A DNA stretch of 64,000 nt from Rhyacophila brunnea (taxonomy: Eukaryota; Arthropoda; Insecta; Trichoptera; Rhyacophilidae). A program made the translations under genes and the position numbers. Location of the stretch: assembly GCA_022495005.1 (NCBI GenBank), contig JAGYXB010000364.1:372001-436000 (forward strand), written 5' to 3'. Positions 46,491-57,680 of this stretch are shown here, in pieces; the stretch's first letter is position 1; each line of letters opens with the position of its first letter. A model generated the notes under the pieces. The model had not been told where the DNA came from and did no database searches. It worked only from the letters and a program-made list of their open reading frames with translations.

Positions 46491-46860
46491 AATATTCACT
46501 ACTTGGTTCTTCTTCTTTCAGTGTCATATCCGTTATCGAACGGAAGAGATGATTTTGGCTATCTTTTCCCTATCTGTCGCTGTGTCGCTGCCACAAGGAG
46601 TTGTCTACCAAAACTAGTCTTTGAGATTCTTGAGTCTATATTGTGTTGGATAGAGTGTGGTATTGAACACAGAATCTTATTATCTTACTTCTAGCTTAAT
46701 ATATAATTTTGATAATAATAGAAAATTATTAATAATTGTGTTTATTTCAGTTGGCATGGATCCCGGATCTATAACGATGACCTTTCTTATTTTCACAACT
46801 TTAAAATAAATATAGGTAAACAAATTTGATCTAATTTTTATTATGTCAACCGAAATACAT

Positions 46861-46932
46861 TCCTCGGTAGTATAGTGGTAAGTATCCCCGCCTGTCACGC
46901 GGGAGACCGGGGTTCGATTCCCCGCCGGGGAG
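46861..46932 (+). tRNA. tRNA-Asp (GTC)
   Basis: 72-nt gene with a seven-base-pair acceptor (TCCTCGG with CCGGGGA, one G-T wobble) and discriminator G as usual for Asp. D arm TAGTATAGTGGTAAGTA includes the A box; anticodon stem CCCGC/GCGGG encloses loop CTGTCAC with anticodon GTC. T arm CCGGG-GTTCGAT-TCCCCG contains the B box GGTTCGATTCC. A T6 run at 46934-46939 is a good Pol III terminator. No intron, no CCA encoded. No SINE-type flanks, so this is probably a functional nuclear gene. Confidence 0.96.
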
Positions 46933-46939
46933 ATTTTTT

Positions 46940-48467
46940 ATACTTTGCTTTTAAGGCCATTGGACCCGTTTTTTCCTGTCTTCTCAGAATCGTGGAAATG
47001 GCAAGGACGTTTAACACGAATTGACACATAATAAACACTTTATTTATTTAAAATCTAATAAATAATATTCAAATAACACTTTTTGTGTCATTAAAAATTT
47101 TCTGATTCGCTTTACTTTTTAAAATAAATGACAAATAGTCGGTCCTGTTTTCGAAATTGGCCAAAACGACTGTCACGCCACAGTGAATTTTTGAACTTAA
47201 TAATAGTTTTGCAGGTATATATTGTATGAAAGAAATGGGTAAAACAATACATTTCATTGATTAACTCACGTACTTTTTTTAATTTCAGAAAAATAAAGAT
47301 TTTAAAGCCATTTTAGTTTGAGTATACATCAGCCAATTTTGAATGATTTTTTCTCACAAAATAATATATAATGCACAATAAAAATATTTTTTTATTATAA
47401 TATAACATTTCCGTAATACTATAAATAATAATTAACAATGAAAAAATAAATAAAACCCTATAAATTCGGTACAATTAGTGACGCTATATTACCAAAACAC
47501 GTCGTACGTTTTCATGTATTTATCCTATTTTCAGACAATTTAGATATATAATTATTTTGCAAAATTAACAAAAAGAGACCATTTGATCGATTAATCCATA
47601 TAGTTTTTCTAATTTCTCATTTCTAACCTTAGTAGGCTTGTGAATTTCAATGGGTGAGGACGTCTTTTTTTTCCAAAATTTTATCCGTCGCGAACAGTAT
47701 TTTAACTCATAGAAAAATGACCTTTACTCGCATTGCAGTAACAATCAAATTGGCAAGACCACATAACGTAGACCAGGTGTTATAATTTGTGTTGACAAAT
47801 CAAACATCATAAAATACCAGTGAATGTCAAACTGAGAAAAATGTAGTTATATTATATTATTTATTATCTTGTAATACAAATGGTTGCAGCATGTGAGATA
47901 TTGTAAGATAATTGAATCTTATAACCACGATGGCTACAAAGAAGTCCTAAAGGTATTCGTTCGGTGCAACATTTATAAAAAAAAATATTTTGGACTTGAG
48001 CAGTTTAGATAAAATATAGGTGGACTTTAATTATTTTGATAAATACCTACTTGGTTGGGCTTAATACAGTTTTTATGTACCTGGGTCGCCATGTTTTGTT
48101 ATTTTCAAAGGGACGTATCCAGGAGTATGTTTATTGGCATTATCAATAGAAACAAAATAATATTATTTTTCAATGTCTATTTATTATCGATCTTAAGTGG
48201 TTTATGTCACAAATAGTAAATTTGTAGAAAATTTAAAGTAAAATACGTTTTCGAATGCTGTCATAGTAATGGCCACTGAAACATGTGTCATAATTTTCCT
48301 AATCGTCAAAATAATAATAAAATAAGTGTTTTGGGGCACAAAATCACGTATATGTTTTATGATGTATGTATTTTTCAGATGGTTTGTGGTAAAATCTTTT
48401 TTTTTCATACTGCCACAATTCAACTATTCATAATTAATTGTTTGTTAAATTTTTCATTGTGCACTTT
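46940..48467. other. AT-rich intergenic sequence, nothing recognised
   Basis: Small frames at 47069-47257 and 48202-48474 show no motifs. Confidence 0.35.
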
Positions 48468-48660
48468 GACTTAATAGGTAGGTGATAAAGTTTTTACCTT
48501 ACTTTATTGTATTAATTTATTGTTAAGTGAGAATTAGCTGCTTTCGTTGTCAGTGTATATTTGAGGAGTGCGCATCCTGACGATGTCGAAAGGCGAAACC
48601 AGGATCGCATAAAACGACTCAAATGAAATAGTACAAAACTTTTAGAATTTAATATATTTA
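48468..48660 (+). repeat. Dispersed repeat with hammerhead-like motif, copy 2
   Basis: GACTTAATAGGTAGGTGATA, TTGTCAGTGTATATTTG, CTGACGATGTCGAAAGGCGA at 48577-48596 followed by AACCAGGATCGC, and AAAACGACTCAAATGAAATA. Here both CTGACGA and the GAAAC after the stem are intact, but the short stem that should lead to GGATC is imperfect. Confidence 0.65.
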
Positions 48661-50249
48661 ATGCCGAGTTGAATTGAATGGAATCACCTTAGGCATTTAT
48701 TAGTAATTATTTAACTCAAGTAAAACATATATTGAGGTAAGAACCTATTTCATTGAATAATAAAAACAATATTACTCTTCACATCACAAGTGACAAGATT
48801 TATATGAATTGTGTATTGCCTGAACTCGTTGATCAGACTAACACGGTCGATGGATATAAGAAACCCTCAATATAATAATTATCAAGTTAACAAATAATAA
48901 TATCAATTATCAATTAATAGCTATCAATAGAAAAGAAAATAAAATTATAAAAAAAAACAATTTATAATAGTTATTCTAATACATTGCATACCGTTAAACC
49001 AATACACTAATTAAGGAACCAATTATTAATTTTCTATACACTAATGTTCCGAAATCCTCCGCGGCGACCAAAACGTACTGCCGTCAAATACATGCTATTA
49101 TAATAATTGTTTCTTAAATCATAATTGTTGTGTACTAAATTTAAAAAAAAAAACGTTCCTCGACAAATATTCATTGAATTGCTTTCTTTTATGAGTCATT
49201 TTTTTATAATTTAATAAAAACGCAATAATAACAGAAATCTTTCATGCCATCTTGTGAATGTTTTAAACTTATAATTTGTAATGTTAGCTTATGAAAATGA
49301 ATAAAATTATATTTGTTTACACTTTCGTGTTTTTAGTATTAGATTTTTTTTTTGAAAAATATTTGCACTGAATTTGAACCTAAATATGATAGGTTCAAGA
49401 AAAGGTGTCACTTCACAAATTCAGCATATCAATAATATGAGGTTCTTATTTAGAGGTCTACTATTTTTATTCTTATAATTTATTCTACCGACTACAAAAA
49501 TGTTTATAAAATTTGTTAGGAAAAAAATATTATTAATTCAACACTTTTAAAACCTCTGATTTCGTATCTACTACACGAGAAGCCGAGCGAAGCGATTTTT
49601 GTTTTTTTACGCTTCGAGCATTGTTATTTTTCATGGCGCTTACGTCAAATTTGATTCTTGCGAATAAACCCATACGCCTTAAATAAATTGAGGTCGTGAG
49701 GATTCAACGATTATACGTAGTGAAAGTTTAGTGAATCTCTATAATAATAATAATTACTGAACCAATGATTCTTTTTTACTAAGCCGACTCTCACATCAAA
49801 ACTCGTACACCTGCAACGTGTCGAATACATCTATGTGATGTCATCGTTATTCACAAAACACACGCTCCCAAAAAATGGAGTTCAGCAGATTGGTCGAATG
49901 CGACTTTGTAGTTTGAAAAAAAAACATCTACTGTTGCAATCGACAAGTTGCATGCTTCTCGGGTTGCAAGTTGAAGACGCCATATAAGATTCTTACGAAC
50001 ACCTACGAATCGGACATTCCTATACCGGCTCGCCGATCGCCGCATCCAAATATCTATACGTTTCGATAGTTACGTGCGACTGTCGCCAGATAGATGTGCG
50101 TGGTCTTCATATGCAACACCGGATCGACGTTCTTGGAAGGTTTGATTTATGGCTGTGCGGCAGACGATGCGAGTTTAGATGTGAGACCCGGGTTAGTGTT
50201 ACAAGAAAAATATTTATATTTCTCAATTGTTTTTTTTTTCTAAAAATAT
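48661..50249. other. AT-rich intergenic sequence, nothing recognised
   Basis: At 49575-49600 AGAAGCCGAGCGAAGCGATT resembles text frequent in insect interspersed repeats. The frames at 49851-50045 and 50096-50416 have no motifs. Confidence 0.35.
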
Positions 50250-50590
50250 CGTGGCTAGGCGATGCGCGGATTGCGGGTCGCGGGTGGGTGCAAATGACGC
50301 ATGCCAAACGAAATATAATTTGTCATATAAATCCAACATACGTCCATTTTACGTTCTGTTTAGTAACAATAATAATATATTCATTGACATGTTTTCTTTT
50401 TAAAGTAAATGGGTAACGTCATGGGTAAGTCATCTTTCCACGATTTAAGAATTAATACGCCTGTCACCATCACGAAACAAAGTGACGTGTTTCCAGCTCG
50501 ACGTTCTCTCTCAGAATGCGAGCGAGTCCAAAATTTCGTTGCGCCTATAGTTGAAAATTATTTGCCGTTTCACTGATGTATCACCTTAAG
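50250..50590 (+). repeat. Dispersed repeat R-D, copy 2
   Basis: Matches 20860-21170: ATAATTTGTCATATAAATCC, CAACATACGTCCATTT, AATATATTCATTGACATGTT, CACGATTTAAGAATTAATAC and GAAAATTATTTGCCGTTTCA. Upstream of it GGCGATGCGCGGATTGCG is similar to the CGCGACGCGCATATTG of copy 1. Confidence 0.7.
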
Positions 50591-50745
50591 AGGACAAGAA
50601 CAATCAAAATTATATACGTTGCTATGAAAATAATAGCAGCATTGTATAATTACCTATCTACACTATGTCCATGGAGGTATAATCCAATAAAATGCGTATA
50701 ACTCTTCATACAAAGCAGGTACATGTTTGAATCCTGTTTCACACA

Positions 50746-50991
50746 CAGCGCTCGAAATGGAAAATTTTACGAACCGGAGCGCTCGATAATTTTACGAAAA
50801 TATCAACTATATTATACTATACTACATCAATTGTAAATGTGATTTATAAAAATAAGTGTGTTATTTTTCTATTATATGAAATATCTAGCTCAGACGGTCA
50901 AATTAATATTTCCACGAGATGGAGCGATAATTTTGTGGATTTTATGAACCGGAACGGCGCTCCGGTGCGTTCCGGTCCATTTCGAGCCCTG
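50746..50991. mobile_element. hAT MITE, copy 2, with perfect 8-bp duplication
   Basis: Starts CAGCGCTCGAAATGGAAAAT and ends TCCATTTCGAGCCCTG. TTCACACA flanks both ends exactly (50738-50745 and 50992-50999). GGAGCGCTCGATAATTTTAC and GCTCCGGTGCGTTCCGG are the GC-rich subterminal parts. 246 bp, non-coding, same family as 45821-46063 in the opposite orientation. Confidence 0.95.
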
Positions 50992-50999
50992 TTCACACA

Positions 51000-51907
51000 T
51001 AAATTATTCTATCTAGTTGTGTGATGATTTGAATACTACACATAGCTCATTTTTTTAAAATTAAGTATGTCACTTGTACCTACTTACTTTATCCTCGGAG
51101 CCTTAATTATGTAATATATGTATGTACCTATTAATACACTGAATCTAACGAAAAAGCATTGGAAAGCAAGTACCTATTTAGTCGTATGAAGCATCAACAG
51201 AGGGGTTAAATAGTTCAGAGCCGAATCGAGGAAAAAGGCTAAGCAAAAAATCGATTGCTCTACAGGGGCGGCGTACTAATTCAACGCGAGCGAACTTTCT
51301 AGGAATAGGACGCTAGCAAAAAAAATCTAGCTGTTTGCCAATGTCGTCGAATGTCGTATGGATGGGATAAACAAGCGGTAATAAGGCTAAAAGGGAATCA
51401 AAGCCTTATGTGCGGAACCTTGTTTATTTGGATCAGGGATTTCGCTGAACAAATAATATATTGGAAAGGTGCGCAACAGACGGAATGAAACGAGGGTGAA
51501 AATTTTGCATGAACACATGTCACCCATCAACCCGTTTCCACAGTAAAAACAATGTACCTATTGAATAATTATGTGAATTCGAATTTTATACCTACCTACT
51601 AGATTTTTTTAATGTGATATATACAGCAATTTCTTTGCTTGAATTTGGGTGATGTGTAATAAACGGACACCATAGAATCACGAGTTTCAACAACTAAAAA
51701 TTTCAACAATATCAAACCTACTTATTGCAATTCAACTTAGGTATCTAGCGAAATGATAAGAAGCGTATTATAATTTACTCATAAATAAACATTTTTTAGA
51801 TTCAAAGATTATCAATTATTTAAGTTTTGATACAATGATGCAATAATGGTAGGTGTGTACCTTTCTATTATGTTATATTTATTTTTATCAATGCATAAGA
51901 CGACGGG
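51000..51907. other. Intergenic sequence, nothing recognised
   Basis: A less AT-rich segment at 51200-51540 has no motif or ORF that I recognise. Confidence 0.35.
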
Positions 51908-52205
51908 TGGGTCTATTCTAAATACAAGGCGGCTCTCGACGGTAGTTTTATCATAATTATTTATATTGTATTGAGGCGGTTAATTTTTACAATAAGTTAA
52001 CCGTCTAAAGTTTAGGCTCTAAACTGTCAAAAAGTGCTATGTTTTAACAGCCCTTCTCTTGGCTGTGTTAACTTTTAGAGCGAGATAGACAGTTTTGACA
52101 GTTTATACGGCTAACATAATATTGTAACAATAATAATTATAAAACATCAATACATACATATGATAAACTACCGTCGATAGTCACCTTGTGTATATAATAG
52201 ACACA
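51908..52205. mobile_element. PIF/Harbinger-like MITE, older copy
   Basis: Ends TGGGTCTATTCTAAATACAA and TTGTGTATATAATAGACACA. Interior AATAAGTTAACCGTCTAAA and GAGCGAGATAGACAGTTTTG correspond to the 28425-28724 element (AATAAGTTAGCCCTCTAAAC, TCTTTCTCGCTCTAAAGTTA). No matching trinucleotides remain outside. Confidence 0.78.
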
Positions 52206-52431
52206 CATAGACACAATATATTTGATTAATCTTGGTACTGTCATATATTATATTATATTATGTATTCAATCTAAAAAATGTGTAGAAAAACTTTGAAATC
52301 TATTTTATTTATATCGAAGATAAATTAATAAAAAACAGTTTAATGACATCCCTAATATTTGAAAAATACATAACAAACCCAACATTTTATAAAAGTTATT
52401 ATTATGTTAATTATCAGTTTATATTATTTAA

Positions 52432-53221
52432 GGGGGAGACGCATGCCAGCAGAGAACCTAGCGGAAATATACGAAGCTTGCAATTTGAGATTTTTTTTTG
52501 ATAATTTACAATTTCAACTGTATTAGTTAATAAATATGTATCCGAAAACATTAAAAAGATTTTTTATTTTTTTTAAACTTAAAGATAAACTTACAATTGT
52601 AAAAAAAATGTAATAAAATGTGAATTCGTTGCAGGATCAAATCTTATTATTGAATTATATTTTATGGTCATAATTATCATTAAAATTTAGTTTAAGTTTA
52701 AGATTTTTTATATTTATTTTTAAAAACATCGATTTTTATAAAAATATAAATGTGTATAACTTGAAATCATTTTTATTTATATCAACTCGAGCTTCAATAT
52801 TATGACCATGCCTAATGATATAAATAAAAACGATTTCAAGTTATGCACATTTATAATTTTATAAAAATCGATGTTTTTTAAAATATATATAAAAAATATT
52901 AAAACGATGAATTAGTCAAAAATCTAAACGACAAAAAATCTAAAACTTAATAAAATAAATTTTAATAATAAATATGGTCATAAAATATAATGTATTAATA
53001 AGATTTGGCCCTGCAACGAATTCACATTTTATTACATTTTTTTACAATTGCCAGTTTATCTTTAAATTTAAAAAAAAATAAAAAATCTTTTAGTGTTTTC
53101 AGATACATATTTATTAATTACTACAGTTGAAATTGTAAATTATCAAAAAAATCTCAAATTGCAAGCTTCGTATTTTTCCGTTAGGTGCCTCTTTTCGCCT
53201 CTGATAGTATAGGCATCCCCC
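52432..53221. mobile_element. 790-bp palindromic element flanked by TTAA
   Basis: Ends GGGGGAGACGCATGCC and GGCATCCCCC with TTAA immediately outside each (52428-52431, 53222-53225). Two arms of about 360 bp pair around a centre near 52820; arm landmarks are ATACGAAGCTTGCAATTTGA, TGATAATTTACAATTTCAAC, GTGAATTCGTTGCAGGATCA and AAAACATCGATTTTTATAAA. The GGG/CCC ends and TTAA duplication fit a piggyBac-type non-autonomous element. No ORF. Confidence 0.87.
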
Positions 53222-53290
53222 TTAAGGTAAAATACTCCGTCTAACAGAGACACCTAGCGGAAATATAAGAAGCTTGCAATATACCTAGGT
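53222..53290 (+). repeat. Partial terminus of the same palindromic family
   Basis: CACCTAGCGGAAATATAAGA then AGCTTGCAAT repeats the subterminal part of the adjacent element (52455-52485), so a truncated second copy lies directly beside it. Confidence 0.75.
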
Positions 53291-53439
53291 ATCCAAATTT
53301 ATTACATAGTTAATAAAAATAGAAAGTTATCAAATTGTAACATTGCGTGTGCAATCAAATTCAAAGATAATCTTTAAAAAATCCCGACATAATATTTTAT
53401 GGTTATTGGTTTATTAAGTTTTGTTGGCTTATAATATTA

Positions 53440-53575
53440 TAATGTCGTGTGTTCCAATTTCAAACCCTGAGTCTGGAAAATTCAAATATTGTTTTTCAAT
53501 TTGTGTTAGAAGTCAGAGTATGGATCTAATAGGTTGAGCAAGTGGCTAATATCCAAGGATCAGACGTGGTCAAAA
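53440..53575 (+). repeat. SINE-A copy, diverged
   Basis: TTCAAACCCTGAGTCTGGAA (degenerate B box), TTTTCAATTTGTGTTAGAAG, TCAGAGTATGGATCTAATAG, TTGAGCAAGTGGCTAATATC and GGATCAGACGTGGTC. An internal deletion removed the ACGAGAAAA...CCTCCACA part present in other copies. Confidence 0.82.
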
Positions 53576-54130
53576 GAAAAAGTATTACTTATATGTACCT
53601 AATCCATTATTTATTTTTCTTATCTTATCGTTCTTAAATTATCAGTAACTTGCATTCAATTTCATTATACGTATTCAGTCGCTAGATGTCGTTAGTAATA
53701 CTACACTAACTTCGATACGATACCAATATTCCCTTGGTAAATCATATCATGATAAATGCATAATATTATTAATATGCCACATATCAGTAAAATTATATAA
53801 AATAAAAATAAATTAGTTTCTTTTTTTTAATAAAATATTTTATTATTTTATATTCACATTGTGTACTCTCGCGGAAAAATCCTGAAGTAGAAAAATAAAA
53901 AAAAATCACAAACCTGCTGAAATGACGGAGGCGTAGAATAGAAGCAGCACTGAAACCGGTGGTAGGCGCATGGCATACAACAGACGCGCATGGCGCACCT
54001 CTCCGCATCTCGCTCTAACATGTCATCGCAATGACCGGCACCGCTATCGCCATCTCTGTTATTCTCCTGAAATAAATAAAACATGTTGAGTATGTGTGTT
54101 TTAAAATGTATTTTGTCGAAATGGGTCGTC

Positions 54131-54204
54131 GGCGCCGTGGCTTAGTTGGTTAAAGCGCCTGTCTAGTAAACAGGAGATCACGAGTTCGAATCTCGTCGGG
54201 GCCT
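54131..54204 (+). tRNA. tRNA-Thr (AGT)
   Basis: 74-nt gene. Acceptor GGCGCCG faces CGGGGCC with one G-G mismatch at the fourth pair; discriminator T. A box GTGGCTTAGTTGGTTAAAGC, anticodon stem CCTGT/ACAGG with loop CTAGTAA and anticodon AGT, T arm ACGAG-TTCGAAT-CTCGT with B box GTTCGAATCTC. A T9 run lies 25 nt downstream at 54230. No SINE flanks. The acceptor mismatch and the distant terminator leave some doubt on whether it is fully functional. Confidence 0.92.
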
Positions 54205-55572
54205 GGATGTCATTGCGACGTCTCCCTACTTTTTTTTTTATTTCTTCTAATATTATTATTTATTTCCGTCTCATAGCTAATAATGTATTTTTCGAAATAT
54301 CTAGTAAGATAATGATAATTTAATACCGTAAAACCAGTATTGAAATTTTCATTCGGTAATACAATGACATGACATTATTCATGGACGACGCACTCAATAC
54401 AGTAGCTAGCAAGTAAATTCGCGCATTTGCATGTATAGGTAGACGTCAATTGCGGTAATACAATCAAGTCATGACACAGGGATATAGGTACGACATACGA
54501 CACTCGAAAATATTAATGACAGCCAAACCAGTTAGAAAGAAGAATAATTAGAAAACTCAAACACTGTGTAGACCCACTATATAGAGATGCTATTAGGTGC
54601 AGTGGGTCTTCGAAACTGGAAAACCACATCATATAGGTGTTATGATATGCAGAGGCAGAATACTTAATTGTGAAAGAGAGAGACCAAATCAAAGAAATTT
54701 ATAAATATAATTATAAAAATATATTACGTATACAATATTATCAATCTCATGTTGTGTACGTCTTGAATTTAGATTTGTTATGTCCACAATGTTTTGTATT
54801 CTGAAATAAATAAATAATACATCAATCGATAAATTTAATACTACAACTAGATAACTCTGATTTGTTCATTGTTGGGAAAATTAAATTTAAACTTTGCTCT
54901 ATGCTGTATTTATTATATAAAATAAAAATGGAAAATTGTGCTTGTCTACTTGGGAACAATTAAATACCTAATGTCTAATTGAACGAACAAAATATTGTAG
55001 ATATTTTATTTATTTAATGCATTTATGGTTTTAAAGTTATCTAATATGTATTTTCAAATATAAAATTAATACATTTCTCATTAACTTCTGACTTACGTAG
55101 TTTTATCATTTCGTAGAGGACGAAATAAATGTAGAATCATATTGAATAGTATCATAAAAACAGTGAAAATATAGTTGTAGTATTAATTGAGGTGACGATA
55201 TTATATTATGTAAGTATAATAATATTATGTATAATTTAAAAACAGCAAATAACACTTTACGTAGAATTTTATTATCGCTATACGCAATTAATTTAAACTG
55301 CTTTAAGCATTCTACATTTAATATTATTATTATGTTATTACACAAACCCTTTATAAATTTATTGCAAGGATTGTCTTTGGATGTTAGCTCTACCCCCCCT
55401 TTCTGGTTTATGGCTGATATAATTATGCATGTATGAGGCAAAAACCATTATATAAACTGTTTTATACACTGATATAATATTACGATCAAGATTTTTATAT
55501 CATTGGTTACACCATGAACATTGAGTTTTAGTAGTGATAAGCATTTTATCAGAAAACTACTTCATATCTACA
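54205..55572. other. AT-rich intergenic sequence, nothing recognised
   Basis: The opposing frames at 55106-55441 and 55227-55436 are AT-driven. No motif seen. Confidence 0.35.
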
Positions 55573-55729
55573 ACATGGCCCCTACAAAGGGGCGGCTGGC
55601 AGGGCTCCACCATGGGGGCCTGGGCTTATAGGGCTGCCGACATAGCGGGTCGACCCTGCGGCGCTATTTTCCTTAATGATTATTAACATTAAAAAATATG
55701 TGGCTGTGATGTAATTTGATGTAATATGA
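55573..55729 (-). mobile_element. Truncated relative of the 11.6-kb hAT-like MITE
   Basis: ACATGGCCCCTACAAAGGGG, GGCAGGGCTCCACCATGG and CCCTGCGGCGCTATTTTCC then TTAATGATTATTAACATTA correspond in reverse complement to 11880-12029. The opposite terminus is not found; its body is interrupted at 55730 by the next element. Confidence 0.7.
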
Positions 55730-56681
55730 CAGGGGGGGCAAAGTTGTTGGATGGAGGGCGAAATTTAAGAAGTCAAAATTAGCAGCGGGCTGCAAGTAAA
55801 ATACCATTTTTAGATATACACTATTTATTATCACAAAAAATAAACATTACAAAAAATTTAATGAGAATAATGAAACTGTTGTAGGTACATTTTTTAACAT
55901 TTTTTTAAATTCAGGTGTTAATTTTGTAGTTGATATTCTCAAAACTGCTTGTAAATGGGCATCGGAGATATTTGATTGTAAAGAATTTTTATTGAGGTTC
56001 ATGATCGAAAATGTTCGTTCACATAATATTATATAGGTTAATCCAAAAATAATGAACATTTTTCTTGCATAATCTTTAAGTTGGTCGAATTTGTCTGAAT
56101 TAAGGGCATTGTAAAATTTTGAGACTTCTTCACGACGATGCAATTCTCTTAAATCAGTGTCACACTGCAGATCAATAATCTCAAGTTATAGCTCTCAATA
56201 TCTATTGAAAATGGATCGCGTACTATTGGTAAACTTATCTCAATTTTTCGGAAGCCACCAAATCTTTGTGAAAAATCGTCATTCAGAGCTTTAATAATTT
56301 TGCCATATTCTTCAAATTTATATTCTGATATATTCAGAAACTTCAAAGTTGGAAAGTGGTCCACGTTGTTATTCGATATTTGTCGAAGGAATAACTTAAT
56401 ATAAATCCATTCAACTTTTTACCATATCGTGGGCATATATTTTTTTCCTTGCAACGTGGAGTTAAAAGTATTTAAATGTGTCACGATGTTCAACGTAGAA
56501 AATAGTGGTTACATAGTGTGATAAGAGACGCAAGGAAGACGTACTGAGATAATACATTTACGAAACAACAAATTCTTCAAATTTTAATCTATTGTCAATA
56601 TTTTTTTAAAAAATATAAAAAAGTTATTCGTAATCGTAATCGTAGTACAATTAATGATGGCGGGCCGCAGTTTCCCCCCTG
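55730..56681 (-). mobile_element. hAT transposon with perfect 8-bp target duplication
   Basis: Ends CAGGGGGGGCAAAGTTG and, on the other strand, CAGGGGGGAAACTGCGGC. TAATATGA flanks both ends exactly (55722-55729 and 56682-56689). 952 bp, carrying the C-terminal third of a transposase on the minus strand and no N-terminal part, so the copy is internally deleted and non-autonomous. It inserted into an older element related to the one at 11627-12029. Confidence 0.96.
55847..56440 (-). pseudogene. hAT transposase C-terminus (GTF2IRD2/ZBED-like), frameshifted
   Basis: On the minus strand the text reads VEWIYIKLFLRQISNNNVDH then FPTLKFL, DDFSQRFGGFRKIEI and PFSIDIESYNL. A frameshift near 56195 switches to EIIDLQCDTDLRELHRREEV, then KFYNALNSDKFDQLKDYARK, LCERTFSIMNLNKNSLQSN and SDAHLQAVLRISTTKL. 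LQCDT, the CERTFSIMN block and HLQAVLRI are hallmarks of the C-terminal half of hAT transposases related to vertebrate GTF2IRD2 and ZBED proteins. The BED finger and the first catalytic residues are missing. It is a different hAT lineage from that at 44.0 kb, judged by both protein and terminal sequences. Confidence 0.9.
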
Positions 56682-56689
56682 TAATATGA

Positions 56690-56824
56690 TGATTGCTGTA
56701 ATTAAATGATAATTCACACGTAGAAATTTATTTTGTAATTAATTTTAGTCTGTTTCCTGACTTACAAAATGGCTTTTTATCCAATATGGCAAAGGGTTGC
56801 ATGTTACTTGATTACCTACCACAA
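56690..56824. other. Flank of the hAT insertion
   Basis: ATTGCTGTAATTAAATGATA and following text continue the host sequence; nothing else recognised. Confidence 0.3.
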
Positions 56825-57300
56825 AAGGAGGTCGCAGTATTTATTTATTTAGAAAAAAAATAGTATTAGTGCATTACAGCGATTGGCCAATGCGCCATAA
56901 AACATAATAAATACAAATTATAAAAATGACTTAATTACAAATAACAACCAATATAACAAGAAAGTATGTGCTTATTTATGTAGATATTAAAGTAAAATGA
57001 TAGATACAATTATTATAATTAATTTAACCTATTTAACACGTCCACAAACATGATATAGTTAATAAAAAATAAATCAACTTTTATGGTGCCATCAAATAAG
57101 TTAATCGCACAATACACAGCATCGTGAACCATCACATCCGTCCTGCGACGGGGTATCAAGAAGACCGTAGAGTCAAGAGTGATATTGGTGGGAACATGAA
57201 AATTAATATTTTCCAGTATATACGGATTGTAAATGAACCCACGAAGAAGTAAAAAGAAATGCTTTAAAAGAGCAATCACTCTTCGGGTGGACAGGGATTG
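56825..57300 (-). pseudogene. Jockey/CR1-like LINE 3' end
   Basis: The minus-strand frame 57019-57279 has FLIPRRRTDVMVHDAVYCAI then NLFDGTIKVDLFFINYIMF, which resembles the C-terminus of jockey/CR1-type reverse transcriptases (RRRTD followed by AI.LFN...DLF). Downstream comes a 3' UTR with TATGTTTTATGGCGCATTGG and CCAATCGCTGTAATGCAC, ending in an AAATAAATAAATA tail near 56838 (complement), as in many insect jockey/CR1 copies. Everything upstream of the last 90 codons is missing. Confidence 0.62.
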
Positions 57301-57580
57301 CTTATATTCCTAATATAATCCTGAGTACCGAAAACTCAATAAACCAACTGGATACCCTTAACCCTGGGGTTCTGTGGAAACTACTTGTGGAAAACTACTG
57401 TAGAAAATCACACTGCTCTTAACCTTCGCGATAGGTAGATAGGTGTCCTAGGGGCCCGCTTCAGGATGTGGGGACATGATCTACAATACAGTATGACGTG
57501 CTTATTAAAACACCATTATTCTATGATATCCACAGTGTGTAGTCTGGAGACGTTATGTAATATGCAGTGAATATTTACCA
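57301..57580. other. Intergenic sequence, nothing recognised
   Basis: No ORF or repeat recognised. Confidence 0.3.
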
Positions 57581-57581
57581 T

Positions 57582-57680
57582 GTCCTATCCTAATGAGATT
57601 AAACGCAGTGGAGGTTTATTTTAACAGTTTTTTTTGTTTAAACCGACGCTTAAGCTACTTGGCCATCGTTGGCTACCTAA
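57582..57680 (-). repeat. SINE-A tail relic
   Basis: CATGTCCTATCCTAATGAGA, GTGGAGGTTTATTTTAACAG and TTTAAACCGACGCTTAAGCT resemble the minus-strand SINE-A tail; the centre is deleted. Confidence 0.55.

Noticed and set aside
50096..50416. 106-residue open frame as a gene
   Set aside because: No motif, overlaps an opposing frame and runs into dispersed repeat R-D.
55106..55441. 111-residue minus-strand frame
   Set aside because: Low-complexity AT-rich text; no family resemblance and an equally open frame on the opposite strand.
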